Source: Pararobbsia alpina
GTDB taxonomy: Bacteria; Pseudomonadota; Gammaproteobacteria; Burkholderiales; Burkholderiaceae
Assembly (NCBI RefSeq): GCF_902859895.1
Contig: NZ_CADIKM010000012.1
Location: 62,001-126,000, forward strand
Direction of reading: 5' to 3'
Length of the DNA: 64,000 nt
Numbering within the stretch: the stretch's first letter is position 1; each line of letters begins with the position of its first letter. The translations under genes and the position numbers were made by a program. Shown here piece by piece: positions 18,117 through 27,730 of the stretch. The notes under the pieces were generated by a model, which saw only the letters and a program-made list of their open reading frames with translations, had not been told where the DNA came from and searched no databases.

Positions 18117-19351
18117 GTGAATCCCATCCCTCCGACATTTCAAGTCGTCAGGAGAACGGTCTTGCTGAGCGCGCTTGCATCGTTGCCATGGGTCATCTGG
18201 TGCCGATGTTTTGCAGGGACGGTATCACCGGTTACCGGCGCCGCGGCTGACTTGCGGGGCGCAGGGCAGCTCCTTTCCGCGGCGACGTCCGGCACGCGGG
18301 ACATGACGTTCGTCGTTGGCTCGGCGAGCCTGCTCGAGCCGACGTTCCCCGACGGCGACGACGCCCCGCGGAAGGACCCGCGCCGCGATGCCGCGCAGCG
18401 ACGCGTGCCGATCGCGATCGTCGACGAAGTCTCGTCCGCGATGCGCTGGTCAGGCCACGCGATGGTTGTCGCGATGCTCGCGTACATGCGCGACTTCATC
18501 GTGCTGATCTGCGTCTATGCGCCACGTCACTACGTGTTCAGCATTGGGCGCCTGTTCGCGCCGCAACGCACGCCGTATCGATCCATCGTGCATGCCGACT
18601 GGCCGACGCTGACCGTCTTCGCCGCCGCGCATACAGCACTTTTCTTGACGAGATCGCGGAGTTGCACCGCTTCGGCGAGCGCACGACGTTCGGCTCGATC
18701 GACTACATCAAGGACCTCGACGCGGACTGGTTCGGCGCCGCGAGGTTCGCGGGCACGACGCAGGGCACGATCCTGCCGAGTGCGCGGGTCGACCTGTCGA
18801 TCAACCGGAAGGTGCTGCTCGATCGCAGCCTGGTGTTCTCGCTCGGTGCCGGATATGCATGGAACCGCTCCGGACACCGCACCCAGCTGTATCACGCGGG
18901 TCTCATCTGGTACGTGGTGCCGCAATGGATCCTGGAAGCGGGCTGGAACTACAGCGTCGATTCACCGGGGTCGATCAAGGCGCCGGCGTATTTGACCTGG
19001 AGCATCCACCCGCTGGCCATGGCTTACTGGATGGCGGTGTTGTCACGGAGTATTGAGTATATGGATCCGGCATTGAAGCTCGAGGTGATCGACTACCACG
19101 GCGACTGGGTGCATACGTCGCTGCTTAGCGCGAACATCGCCCCCCATGAGCCGGACCCCGTGCTGCTCGCGCTGACCTCGTGTGTGTGCATCGTGGGCGG
19201 CTTCGCGCGCAAGGAGCGGTGGCTGCCGTTCGCCTACCTGCTGCGCATCGCATGCGCGACGCATTGGAATGTGCTCGAAGAGACCTTGTATCTGGCCTTC
19301 GAGGATCGAATGGTTAACCCGTTGGAGCCCGTGCAGTGTTGTCCGTCCTAG
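18117..19351 (+). pseudogene. Scrambled exopolysaccharide remnant: glycosyltransferase 2 and YaiO-type fragments
   Basis: A GTG at 18117 with AGAGGAG upstream begins a frame with a signal-like N-terminus. From about 18430 it reads like the membrane-plus-start region of a family-2 glycosyltransferase (YMRDFIVLICVYAPRHYVF, then DWPTLTVFAAAH) and then stops making sense near 18640. Another frame from about 18645 reads as a YaiO-type outer-membrane beta-barrel (IDYIKDLDADWFGAARF, LGAGYAWNRSGHRTQLYHAG, YVVPQWILEAGWNYS). After about 19010 it continues as a glycosyltransferase C-terminus (RKERWLPFAYLLRI) to 19351. Pieces of at least two genes are therefore joined and truncated. The family assignments are by eye. 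Confidence 0.6.
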
Positions 19352-19443
19352 TTGCCGCGGGATGGATGTCCGGGCGCAGCCAGCCCGGTGGACAAAAAGA
19401 TCTGGAGTCGGACATCGACGACTCTGAATGCGAGGTTAACGCC

Positions 19444-19779
19444 ATGCCGCGAATCAACCAGTACGGTGGGAGTGAGCGCAATCGCTGCAGGGTGACCTAT
19501 AGCATGGAGGTTGCGCGACAGGCGGCGCATATCGAAAGCACGCTGCATGTGGAGGACATGAGTGCGCGCGTGCGCAACGTCGTCAGCGAATTCGAGGCGC
19601 AGTTCGGCGCCGATGACGTGAGGCCGTTTCTACAGCTGCTATGCCGCGCGCTCGAGGCGCGCGGCAGTTCCGAGGCCGAGCGCGTGGTGCGAAGGGAGCT
19701 CGGACGGTTTTGTCGCAGCAAGGAGCTCGGAGCGAACGTGATCAATATGCATCGTGCCGCTTATATTGCCAAGTCGTAG
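19444..19779 (+). CDS. Hypothetical protein, 111 aa
   Basis: The start at 19444 is preceded by GAGGT seven bases upstream; a longer frame to 19336 has no ribosome site. The protein is soluble and charged, mostly helical (MEVARQAAHIESTLHVEDM, VVSEFEAQFGADDVRPFLQLL), and ends in KELGANVINMHRAAYIAKS. I do not recognise a domain. It follows the polysaccharide remnant by 92 bp and converges on the cystathionine lyase gene, so it may be a survivor of the same locus. Confidence 0.6.
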   Translation: MPRINQYGGSERNRCRVTYSMEVARQAAHIESTLHVEDMSARVRNVVSEFEAQFGADDVRPFLQLLCRALEARGSSEAERVVRRELGRFCRSKELGANVINMHRAAYIAKS

Positions 19780-19814
19780 CATTGATCAGCGGCGCACGAG
19801 GGGTAGCAGCGAAA

Positions 19815-20996
19815 TCAGATCTTCTCCAATGCCTGCTTGAGATCCAGGGTCAGGTCGTCGAGGTCCTCGACGCCAACGGACAGCCTGACGAGGCCGTCGC
19901 CGATCCCGAGCGCTGTGCGATTGTCCTCGGGAATGCTCGCATGCGTCATGATTGCCGGATGTTCGATGAGGCTCTCGACGCCGCCCAGGCTTTCGGCCAG
20001 CGAGAAGATCTGCACGGCTTCGAGAAAGCGCCTTGCGCCGTCGAGGTCGGTCGCGAGGTCGATCGAGATCATGCCGCCGAAGCCGTGCATCTGGCGCAGG
20101 GCCAGCGCGTGCTGAGGGTGCGACGCGAGACCTGGATAGTGGACGCGTTTGATCTTGGGCTGCGTCTCGAGCCACGTCGCGAGGGTCAACGCGTTGCTGC
20201 AGTGACGTTCCATGCGCAGGGCGAGCGTCTTGATGCCGCGCAGGGTCAGGAAGCTGTCGAACGGACCCGAGATCGCACCGACCGAATTCTGCAGGAAACC
20301 CAGGCGTTCGCGCAGTTCGTCGAGGTGTGCGCCGGCGCCGACGATCGCGATACCGCCGATGACATCGGAATGTCCGTTGAGGTATTTGGTCGTCGAATGC
20401 ACGACGACATCGATGCCAAGCTCGAGCGGTCGCTGGACATAGGGGCTCGCAAAGGTATTGTCGGCGACGGTCACGATGCCGCGCGACCGCGCGAGCATGG
20501 CGATCGCCCGCAGGTCGGCAAGACGCAGCAGGGGATTGGTCGGTGTCTCGACCCAGATCATTTTCGTGCGCGGTGTCAGCGCGGCTTCAATCGCGGCGGG
20601 ATCGGCCAGGTCGACGAAAGTGAATTCATGGCCGGCGCTGCGGCGGCGCACACGCTCGAACAGGCGGAAGGTGCCGCCGTACAGGTCGTTGCTCGCGACG
20701 ATATGCGAGCCGCTATCGAGCAACTCCAGCACGGTTGAGATCGCCGCGAGTCCTGATGCGAAGGCAAAGGCTTTCGTGCCTCCCTCGAGATTGGCGACAC
20801 AGCGTTCGAGTGCCCAGCGGGTCGGGTTGTGCGAACGCGCATAGTCGAGGCCCTTGTGCACGCCGGGACTGCTTTGCACATAGGTCGAGGTCGCGTAGAT
20901 CGGCGGCATGATCGCGCCGGTCGAAGGGTCCGGCGACTGGCCCGCGTGGATCACACGGGTCGCGAACCCCAGGCCTGAATGCGTATCTTGCGTCAT
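19815..20996 (-). CDS. Cystathionine gamma-lyase/gamma-synthase family PLP enzyme
   Basis: Protein of 393 aa of the Cys/Met metabolism PLP family. The N-terminus has FATRVIHAGQSPDPSTGA and the tyrosine/arginine active-site block (DYARSHNPTRWALE). The cofactor aspartate is in TVADNTFASPY, and the PLP lysine is K204 in HSTTKYLNGHSDV. It overlaps the upstream cystathionine beta-synthase gene by 4 bp (ATGA). That coupling makes cystathionine gamma-lyase of the reverse transsulfuration route (homocysteine to cysteine) the likely function, rather than gamma-synthase. Confidence 0.93.
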   Translation of the reverse strand: MTQDTHSGLGFATRVIHAGQSPDPSTGAIMPPIYATSTYVQSSPGVHKGLDYARSHNPTRWALERCVANLEGGTKAFAFASGLAAISTVLELLDSGSHIVASNDLYGGTFRLFERVRRRSAGHEFTFVDLADPAAIEAALTPRTKMIWVETPTNPLLRLADLRAIAMLARSRGIVTVADNTFASPYVQRPLELGIDVVVHSTTKYLNGHSDVIGGIAIVGAGAHLDELRERLGFLQNSVGAISGPFDSFLTLRGIKTLALRMERHCSNALTLATWLETQPKIKRVHYPGLASHPQHALALRQMHGFGGMISIDLATDLDGARRFLEAVQIFSLAESLGGVESLIEHPAIMTHASIPEDNRTALGIGDGLVRLSVGVEDLDDLTLDLKQALEKI

Positions 20997-22366
20997 GCGA
21001 GCGTTCTCCTCAAATGGTTCAGCAGGTCGATGCGGGTGATCAGACCGTGAAAGCCCGATGCGTCCGCGATGATCGCGACAAGTCCACGGCTGAGCAGTGC
21101 GCCGAGTTCCGCGAGACTCGCCGAGGGGGCGAGGGTCTGCGGAGCATCGGTCATCGCCTTGGCAACGGGGGCGTGAAAGCCTTCAGCATCGGCCTGCACG
21201 AACAGCAACAGGTCCGACTCGTCGATCAGCCCGATCACGCGGTTGCCGTCGAGCACGGGCAGCTGCGAGACATCGAGCTGGCGCATGCGCTGGAACACGG
21301 TCAGCAAGGTATCGACGGGGCCGACGCTGAGCACGCTGCCTTCCTCGAAACGACGCGAGATCAGGTCGCGGAGGTCGCCATACTGGCGCCGAGCAAGCAG
21401 CCCGTGCTCGATCATCCAGTAGTCGTTGTAGACCTTCGAGAGATAGCGAGTACCGGTATCGCAGACGAAGCTGACGACCCGTTTGGGCACGCTCTGTCCA
21501 CGGCAGTAGCGCAGTGCGGCCGCGAGCAGGGTGCCGGTCGACGAGCCGCCCATGATGCCCTCGCGCCTGAGCAGTTCGCGGGCGGTGCCGAAGCTCTCTT
21601 CATCGGAAATGGAATACGCGGCGTATATGCCGCTGAGATCTGCGATGCCCGGTACGAAGTCTTCGCCGATCCCCTCGACGGCCCACGATCCCGCTGTACC
21701 GACGATGCCGGTGCGCGTGTACTCGGCCAGCACCGAGCCGGCCGGGTCCGCGAGCACGAATTCGAGTCCGGGCCGCACGGTGCGGAAATAGCGGGTGAGG
21801 CCGGTCAGCGTTCCCGCCGAGCCGACACCGACAACGATCGCGTCCAGATCGTGACCGGTCTGTTCCCAGATCTCGGGCGCCGTGCCCTCTTCATGCGCGC
21901 GGGGGTTGTCGGGATTGTTGAACTGGTCGGCAAAAAACGCGCCTTCGATGCCGGCCGCGAGCCGCGCCGCGTAGTCCTGGTAATACTCGGGATGGCCCTT
22001 GCCGACATCGGAGCGCGTCATGTGCACCTCGGCACCGAGCGCCTTCAGATGCAGCACTTTTTCGGTCGACATCTTGTCCGGCACGACCAGCACGATCCGG
22101 TAGCCCTTGGCACGCGCGACGAGGGCAAGTCCGAGACCGGTATTGCCCGCGGTCGCCTCGACCACCGTGCCGCCGGGGCGCAGCCGGCCGTCGCGTTCGG
22201 CAGCCTCGATCATCGCGACGCCGATCCGGTCCTTGATCGAGCCGCCGGGATTTTGCGATTCGAGTTTCAAGAGCAGCGTGCAGGGACCCGTGTCGAAGCG
22301 CGTGAGCTCGACCAGCGGCGTGTTGCCGATCAGGTCGAGCACCGCGGGTCCGGAAGACTTCGTCAT
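20993..22366 (-). CDS. Cystathionine beta-synthase
   Basis: Protein of 457 aa. The catalytic fold-type-II PLP domain starts with IGNTPLVEL and holds the PLP lysine K45 in PGGSIKDRIG. The phosphate loop is VVGVGSAGTLTG and the substrate loop is EATAGNTGLGLA. From about residue 330 two CBS (Bateman) motifs follow (VLSVGPVDTLLTVFQRMR; QTLAPSASLAELGALL), as in yeast and bacterial CBS, possibly regulatory. It condenses homocysteine with serine. GAGGTGAGCGC precedes the ATG. It is the first gene of a two-gene operon with the gamma-lyase. Confidence 0.95.
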   Translation of the reverse strand: MTKSSGPAVLDLIGNTPLVELTRFDTGPCTLLLKLESQNPGGSIKDRIGVAMIEAAERDGRLRPGGTVVEATAGNTGLGLALVARAKGYRIVLVVPDKMSTEKVLHLKALGAEVHMTRSDVGKGHPEYYQDYAARLAAGIEGAFFADQFNNPDNPRAHEEGTAPEIWEQTGHDLDAIVVGVGSAGTLTGLTRYFRTVRPGLEFVLADPAGSVLAEYTRTGIVGTAGSWAVEGIGEDFVPGIADLSGIYAAYSISDEESFGTARELLRREGIMGGSSTGTLLAAALRYCRGQSVPKRVVSFVCDTGTRYLSKVYNDYWMIEHGLLARRQYGDLRDLISRRFEEGSVLSVGPVDTLLTVFQRMRQLDVSQLPVLDGNRVIGLIDESDLLLFVQADAEGFHAPVAKAMTDAPQTLAPSASLAELGALLSRGLVAIIADASGFHGLITRIDLLNHLRRTLA

Positions 22367-22833
22367 GCGCTCACCTCGGCGGGTCGGGTGAAAAAAGCAT
22401 ACACCAACCCCTCCGTATCATCCCGACCCTGCATGACAGGGGGGATACAGCCGGTGAGAAATCCATCGATGTTGCAATGCGAGAAAAATCCGGCTATCCA
22501 GAATTTTGATTTCGCTATGAGGCCAATAGCTGTACTGAATGACGAGCCTTTTGAGATCAATCGGAGATCTCCGGTATTCTCATTAATCCATTCATTTTCA
22601 TGGAATTAGTATTGCGATCATCCTTCAGTTTGTAAGCAGATTGTCATTGTTCTCGCGGGCGCACCAGTGTTTTTTGCGAAGCAGCATTTATTTCTTTTGT
22701 TTTAAGGGCTAGCTTTGCACCATCGCAATGTGATGCATGTGCAGTGCCTGCCGCAAGGCGCGCCGATTGCCTGTTTGATGTTGCGATGGTTCGAATGCAG
22801 TCGACAGGATTGGCTTGAATAAAGGAGTTCGCA
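22367..22833. other. Intergenic region, 467 bp
   Basis: Separates the leftward transsulfuration operon from the rightward short ORF at 22834. It is AT-richer than the flanks (22480-22680). It should hold both promoters, but I could not assign one. No riboswitch of a known class, such as SAM or SAH, was recognised upstream of the synthase. Confidence 0.4.
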
Positions 22834-22995
22834 ATGTCCGACTTTGCACCGCTGGGATCGTTTTCGCTGCTCGATGAGCTCGGGCCCACTGAAACAACGT
22901 GGCAGCCCAACGCGTTTCGCGCCAGCAGCATCGCGCCGCCGCAACCGCTGTCCTCATCTGTTCACGAGGCTGTGCCCCGGAGTGAGCTCGCCTGA
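22834..22995 (+). CDS. Short ORF, 53 aa, with strong ribosome site; function unknown
   Basis: AAAGGAG lies six to seven bases before the ATG, the best ribosome site in this stretch. The frame encodes an acidic then proline/serine-rich peptide: MSDFAPLGSFSLLDELGP, TETTWQPNAF, SSIAPPQPLS, ending PRSELA. It has no membrane segment and no cysteine. It precedes a GNAT acetyltransferase gene by 217 bp on the same strand. It could be a small regulatory protein, a leader peptide or the precursor of a modified peptide; the sequence does not decide, and no dedicated maturation enzymes are seen. Confidence 0.45.
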   Translation: MSDFAPLGSFSLLDELGPTETTWQPNAFRASSIAPPQPLSSSVHEAVPRSELA

Positions 22996-23212
22996 TACAG
23001 GCTTCTTGCGTGCCGTGAAGCTACCCGCCTCTTCGAGGCGCTTGGCATTGCGCGTCATGAATCGCCGCATAAAGCAAAGCTTTTGTAATGTAATGCAATA
23101 GAGCGTCGGTAAGGACAGCTTGCCTATATGGATTTTCCGGCTAGGATAGTGTGACGAGAAGCACCCATCCAGCCAAAATCAATCCGAAGTTCAGTCATAT
23201 GAGTGGCAGGCG

Positions 23213-24094
23213 ATGTTGTTGACGTCGGAGGACACCGCTTACCAGCTCGAGATGGCGGAAGCTACCCACCTGACCCGTCAGACCGAGTGTTACGCACGGC
23301 TTGCGGAAGATAGATCCAGCGTCGCGCTTCCGGTCGCCGGAGGCATTGCCGCGCTGACCCGCCCGGCGCTTGGGCGTCAGTTCAATCATGTGGCCGGTTT
23401 CGCCATGGGTGCATGCGCGTGTGCTGATGATTTGCGCGCACTCGAGCCACGTTATGCGCAGCGCGGCCTGCCGGTCGAGATTGAACTCTGCCCGCATGCC
23501 CATCCGAGCGCACTAGGTGCATTATCGGAGCGGCACTACGCTATCCAGGGCTTTACCAGTGTCTATGTGTGTGCGCTTACGAGTCTCGAGCCGTCCGTGC
23601 GCAATGAGCCAGACATCGAAGTGCGTACCGCGATTCCCGATAACGCCTCGCTCCCGTGCCCGTTGCTCAGTGGCATGAACGCTTTTCAGGCAAACGAGTT
23701 TGTCGCCCAGTCGGTCGCGGTCTGCGCGAACCCCGTCGAGGCGCGCTGTCCCATCCCTGTCGAATCGCTGGCCAAGATTGCAAGCGCGCGTTCCGACACT
23801 GTGCTGTTTTCGGCATGGATCGGCAACGAAGTCGCGGGAATCGCGACCCTCAGTCTGATCGACTCGCCCTATGGGCGCGTCGCCCAGTTTCGTCATGCAC
23901 ACACGCTGACTGCTTGTCGCGGGCGGGGCGTTTTCACGAGCCTGCTGGCCGCGCGCCTTGCCGTCGCAAGGGAGGCAGGATACGAAATTGCCTGTGTGAC
24001 GGTCGATGCCGCACAAGCTTGCGCGCGGACGATCGAGCGCGTGGGGTTTCAACTTGCTTACACGCGATCCATATTCGTCCGGCATCCCGCGTAG
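23213..24094 (+). CDS. GNAT family N-acetyltransferase
   Basis: Protein of 293 aa. The C-terminal half carries the acetyl-CoA binding pattern of GNAT proteins: a central strand (AGIATLSLIDSPYGRVAQFRH is one continuous segment ending before the motif) and then TACRGRGVFTSLLAARL (motif A, Q/RxxGxG/A-like). The last strand is ACVTVDAAQACARTIERVGF. The N-terminal 130 residues form a second, weakly conserved half, as in tandem-GNAT proteins. The acceptor is unknown. The ribosome site is poor at the chosen ATG, so the start is uncertain. A hairpin (TGCCGGA/TCCGGCA, 24126-24144) follows the stop but has no T run. Confidence 0.8.
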   Translation: MLLTSEDTAYQLEMAEATHLTRQTECYARLAEDRSSVALPVAGGIAALTRPALGRQFNHVAGFAMGACACADDLRALEPRYAQRGLPVEIELCPHAHPSALGALSERHYAIQGFTSVYVCALTSLEPSVRNEPDIEVRTAIPDNASLPCPLLSGMNAFQANEFVAQSVAVCANPVEARCPIPVESLAKIASARSDTVLFSAWIGNEVAGIATLSLIDSPYGRVAQFRHAHTLTACRGRGVFTSLLAARLAVAREAGYEIACVTVDAAQACARTIERVGFQLAYTRSIFVRHPA

Positions 24095-24289
24095 CGGGAA
24101 CGTCTACCAGCTTTCGTCGCCCGAATGCCGGAAAATGTCCGGCAAAAAAGCAATAGCTATACATTAGCCAAACAATAGCGCCGCAGGCAGCGGGAATCTC
24201 CCGCGCGTTGTACGATCCTGCGAGGGTTGCCGGCGTCCGGCGGCCTGGCTGCGCCGTGCGCGGCCTTCTCCAGCGTTCGAGGCTCCCTG

Positions 24290-25858
24290 TTGAGTACACC
24301 GACATCCCCTGCCGCCGCGCCGCCTCCCCCTCTCGCGGGTGGGCAGCTGATCCTGGCGACCTTCGCTGTCGCGCTCGCGACATTCATGGTCGTCCTCGAC
24401 TCGTCGATCGCGAATGTCGCGATTCCGACCATCTCGGGCAATCTCGGTGTCTCGATCGATGAGGGTACCTGGGTCATCACGGTGTTTGCCGCGTCCAACG
24501 CGGTCGCGGTGCCGCTGACCGGCTGGCTGACCCAGCGCATCGGCCAGATCAAGCTGTTTGTCGGCGCGATCCTGCTGTTCGTGCTCGCCTCCTGGCTCTG
24601 CGGACTGGCACCTAGCCTCGGCATCCTGCTGTTCGCGCGCGTGCTCCAGGGCATCGTCGCGGGCCCGTTGATTCCGCTTTCGCAGGCAGTGCTGCTCGGC
24701 TCGTACCCGCGCGAGAAGTCATCGATGGCGTTGTCGCTCTGGGCGATGACGGCGGTGGTCGGTCCGATCGCGGGCCCGGCGCTCGGTGGCTGGATCACCG
24801 ACAGCTATAGCTGGTCATGGATCTTCTATATCAACATTCCAATCGGGCTGTTCGCCGCGTTCACGGTCTGGGGCATTTACCGCCACCGCGAGACGGCGAC
24901 GCGCAAGCTGCCGATCGATACAGTGGGCCTCACGCTGCTGGTCATCTGGGTCGCGGCGCTCCAGATCATGCTCGACAAGGGCCGCGATCTCGACTGGTTC
25001 AACTCGACGACGATCGTCGTGCTCGGCCTGGTGGCGATTGTCGGCTTTGCCGCGTTTTTCATCTGGGAGATCACCGATGCGCACCCGGTCATCGACCTGT
25101 CGCTGTTCAAGGGCCGCAACTTCACGGGCGGAACGATCGCGATCTCGATCGGTTATGGGGTGTTCTTCGGCAATCTCGTGCTGTTGCCGCAATGGATGCA
25201 GGAGTACCTGGGCTATCGCTCGGTCGATGCGGGCCTCGTGACGGCGCCCCTCGGTATCTTTGCGGTGATTCTTGCACCGATCATCGGGCGAATCATGCCG
25301 CGTTCCGACGCACGGATTATGGCAACCGTTGCCTTTGTGTTCTTCGCCTTCTGCTTCGTGCTGCGCTCGCACTACACGGTCTATGTCGATACATGGACGC
25401 TCGTGCTGCCGACCCTGCTGCAAGGCATTCCAATGGCCTTGTTCTTCACGCCGCTGACCATGATCATCCTGTCGGGGCTCCCGCCCGAGAAGATCCCGGC
25501 CGCGGCCGGCCTGTCGAACTTCGTGCGGATCTTTTGCGGTGCGATCGGGACCTCGATTGCGGGCACGGCCTGGAACAACCGGACCATTCTCCATCACGCG
25601 CAGCTCACCGAAGTCGCGAATCCCTATAACCCGACGTACGAGCAAAGCATCAGCGGCTTCCAGTCGATGTTCGGCGTCCCGGCGTCGACCGCGCGTGCGA
25701 TGTTCGGCCTGAACGTCGACAACCAGGCTGCCATGCTGGGGCTCAACGATGTGTTCTGGGCGTCGGCGGTGATCTTCATCATGATCATCCCGCTCATCTG
25801 GATCACACAGCGCAGCAAGAGCGGTGCGGGGGGCGCGGCGGCCGCCGGCGCGCACTGA
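24290..25858 (+). CDS. MFS transporter, DHA2/EmrB family
   Basis: Protein of 522 aa from TTG at 24290, which has CGAGG seven bases upstream; the open frame begins at 24227 without a ribosome site. It has fourteen predicted membrane spans. EmrB signatures are present: FMVVLDSSIANVAIPTI in TM1, GWLTQRIGQIKLF (motif A), ARVLQGIVAGPLIPLSQA in TM4, and WRWIFYINIP-like YSWSWIFYINIPIG. It exports drugs or fatty-acid-like toxicants by proton antiport. The usual EmrA/HlyD partner is not adjacent, so it may work alone or with a partner elsewhere. Confidence 0.94.
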   Translation: MSTPTSPAAAPPPPLAGGQLILATFAVALATFMVVLDSSIANVAIPTISGNLGVSIDEGTWVITVFAASNAVAVPLTGWLTQRIGQIKLFVGAILLFVLASWLCGLAPSLGILLFARVLQGIVAGPLIPLSQAVLLGSYPREKSSMALSLWAMTAVVGPIAGPALGGWITDSYSWSWIFYINIPIGLFAAFTVWGIYRHRETATRKLPIDTVGLTLLVIWVAALQIMLDKGRDLDWFNSTTIVVLGLVAIVGFAAFFIWEITDAHPVIDLSLFKGRNFTGGTIAISIGYGVFFGNLVLLPQWMQEYLGYRSVDAGLVTAPLGIFAVILAPIIGRIMPRSDARIMATVAFVFFAFCFVLRSHYTVYVDTWTLVLPTLLQGIPMALFFTPLTMIILSGLPPEKIPAAAGLSNFVRIFCGAIGTSIAGTAWNNRTILHHAQLTEVANPYNPTYEQSISGFQSMFGVPASTARAMFGLNVDNQAAMLGLNDVFWASAVIFIMIIPLIWITQRSKSGAGGAAAAGAH

Positions 25859-25970
25859 GACCGAGGCCTGCGTCTCGCGCGGGCCTGGTTCGTCAACCTT
25901 ATTCGCCGTTTTCGTCGGCCATCGTCGCCAGCCTGTCGCCGGCCGTGGTCGCGGACCCTATGCGCCGGCC

Positions 25971-26621
25971 TTATTCGTTTTCGTCGAAGTAGTGGCCGAA
26001 GCGGACCTGCTTGGTCCTGATGTAGCGTTCGTTCTCTTCGCGTGCCGGAATGGCGAGCGCAACCCGCTCGCAGACCGGAATCCCATGGCGCAACAGGGTT
26101 TCGAACTTCGAAGGATTATTGCTCATGAGACGAACGGAGCTCACCCCGAGCGCGCGGAGGATGGCCGCGGCCGAATCGTACTCGCGCGAATCGTCAGGCA
26201 GACCGAGCTGCAGGTTGGCATCGACGGTGTCGAAACCCTGTTCCTGCAGCGAATACGCGCGGATCTTGTTGGCGAGGCCGATGCCACGGCCCTCGTGACC
26301 CCGCAGGTACAGCAGCACGCCGCGGCCTTCCGCGGCGATATACCGCAGGGCCATGTCGAGCTGTTCGCCGCAATCGCACCGGTACGAGCCGAACACATCG
26401 CCGGTCACGCATTCGGAGTGCAGGCGGGTCAGCACCGGCGATTCGTCCCCGACCTCGCCCATGACGAAGGCGATATGTTCGGCGCCGCTGGCCTTGACCC
26501 GGTACACATACGACATGAATGACCCATAGCGGGTCGGGACGGTCGCTTTCGCGACGAACTCGACACAGTCGTTCGGGGCGGTTTCGCCGATGACGCGCTG
26601 TGTTGCCGAAGATGTTTTCAT
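25971..26621 (-). CDS. ribA: GTP cyclohydrolase II
   Basis: Protein of 216 aa, full length for the stand-alone enzyme of the first step of riboflavin synthesis (GTP to 2,5-diamino-6-ribosylamino-pyrimidinone phosphate). The zinc ligands are C71, C82 and C84 in [19 protein letters not shown]. The active-site arginine/tyrosine region is [11 protein letters not shown], and the C-terminus has [12 protein letters not shown]. It is not fused to RibB and is not in a rib operon. No FMN riboswitch was recognised in the 270 bp upstream. The ribosome site is weak. Confidence 0.97.
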   Translation of the reverse strand: MKTSSATQRVIGETAPNDCVEFVAKATVPTRYGSFMSYVYRVKASGAEHIAFVMGEVGDESPVLTRLHSECVTGDVFGSYRCDCGEQLDMALRYIAAEGRGVLLYLRGHEGRGIGLANKIRAYSLQEQGFDTVDANLQLGLPDDSREYDSAAAILRALGVSSVRLMSNNPSKFETLLRHGIPVCERVALAIPAREENERYIRTKQVRFGHYFDENE

Positions 26622-26891
26622 ATTCTTACTGCAGTTTTTCTAGTGAACCGGTACCGGCTCAGGCGGGTTTCCAGCATAGCCCAATCCTGTGTGCCAAGCA
26701 TGTAAGGCTACCACGGGCTGCTTCTCATTACCCGTAAGTGCCCTGCGCGCATCCGGCGGGGCTCGTACGGACTCCGGGCGGACGCCATCTGAGCCGCGAC
26801 GATGCCACCTCACAAAGTCGGTTCTCGACAACTGGAACCGCCAGATCGAGGTGCCCTGAGCGCTACGGGCTGTCTCGGTTTCAGACCGGTC

Positions 26892-27566
26892 TCACTGCGC
26901 GAAACGCGCCCGAAACCATGCTCCGATGTCCTGGATTTCCTCGAGGCTCACGGAGTGCGGCATCCGGTATGTGTGCCATTCGACCGGATAGTCGAGTCCG
27001 ACCAGCGTATCGCGCGCGGCGACACCGAGTTGTAGCGGCACGACCGGGTCTTCCGTGCCATGGGCGGCGAACACCGGTGTGTGGCGATTCGCGTTTGATT
27101 TCTCGAGGGCGAGCAGTTCGGGTGACGGAATATAGGTCGACAGCGCGACGATGCCGGCAAGCGGCTCGGGATGGGTAACACCGGCGACATAGGCCATCGC
27201 GCCCCCCTGCGAGAATCCTGCGAGTACGATCCGGCTGGTCGGTACGCCGCGTTCGTTTTCACGTGTGATCAGACGGCGTATCGCTTCGCGCGACTCGCGA
27301 ATGCCGGCTTCATCGGCATGGCGACGGCCCTCGTCGAGCGAATGGATGTCGTACCACGAGCGCATCACAAGACCGTTGTTCCAGGTGACCGGCATATGCG
27401 GTGCATGCGGAAACACGAAGCGAACCGCGGGTGAAGTGCCAAGGCCGAGTTCAGGGATGATCGGCGCGAAGTCGTTGCCGTCGGCGCCAAGTCCGTGGAG
27501 CCAGATGACTGAATAGTCGGGTTGCGGTCCGGTTTGCAGTTCGATCGCCGGCAGGAAGTCATTCAT
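26892..27566 (-). CDS. Phospholipase/carboxylesterase family alpha/beta hydrolase
   Basis: About 224 aa, matching the carboxylesterase-II / acyl-protein-thioesterase group. The oxyanion region is IWLHGLGADGNDFAPI, the nucleophile elbow is AGFSQGGAMAY, the acid is in GTEDPVVPL and the base histidine is in MPHSVSLEEI. It hydrolyses short-chain esters in the cytosol. An alternative GTG at 27605 would add 13 residues; neither has a clear ribosome site, and ATG was preferred. It lies between ribA and the antiporter gene on the same strand but is not tightly spaced. Confidence 0.9.
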   Translation of the reverse strand: MNDFLPAIELQTGPQPDYSVIWLHGLGADGNDFAPIIPELGLGTSPAVRFVFPHAPHMPVTWNNGLVMRSWYDIHSLDEGRRHADEAGIRESREAIRRLITRENERGVPTSRIVLAGFSQGGAMAYVAGVTHPEPLAGIVALSTYIPSPELLALEKSNANRHTPVFAAHGTEDPVVPLQLGVAARDTLVGLDYPVEWHTYRMPHSVSLEEIQDIGAWFRARFAQ

Positions 27567-27730
27567 CGAGGGGTTCCGTGGTGTGTTCTGGGGGGCGGAC
27601 GACACGATCGCGCCGCGATGATCGTGTCGACAGCGTCACCATGGTAAACGAGCAGGCGATGCCGCGCGATTCTTGCCTGACGCCCAAGGCCGGACGCCAG
27701 CGGCGTGCCTGCTCTCCAACCCTCGAACCC

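Noticed and set aside
22367-22640. SAM- or SAH-type riboswitch before the cystathionine beta-synthase gene
   Set aside because: No matching conserved core or kink-turn was recognised by eye.
24126-24144. Terminator after the GNAT gene
   Set aside because: The hairpin is good, but on the coding strand it is followed by A residues, not T.
26622-26891. FMN riboswitch upstream of ribA
   Set aside because: None of the conserved FMN-element blocks is present in the 270 bp.
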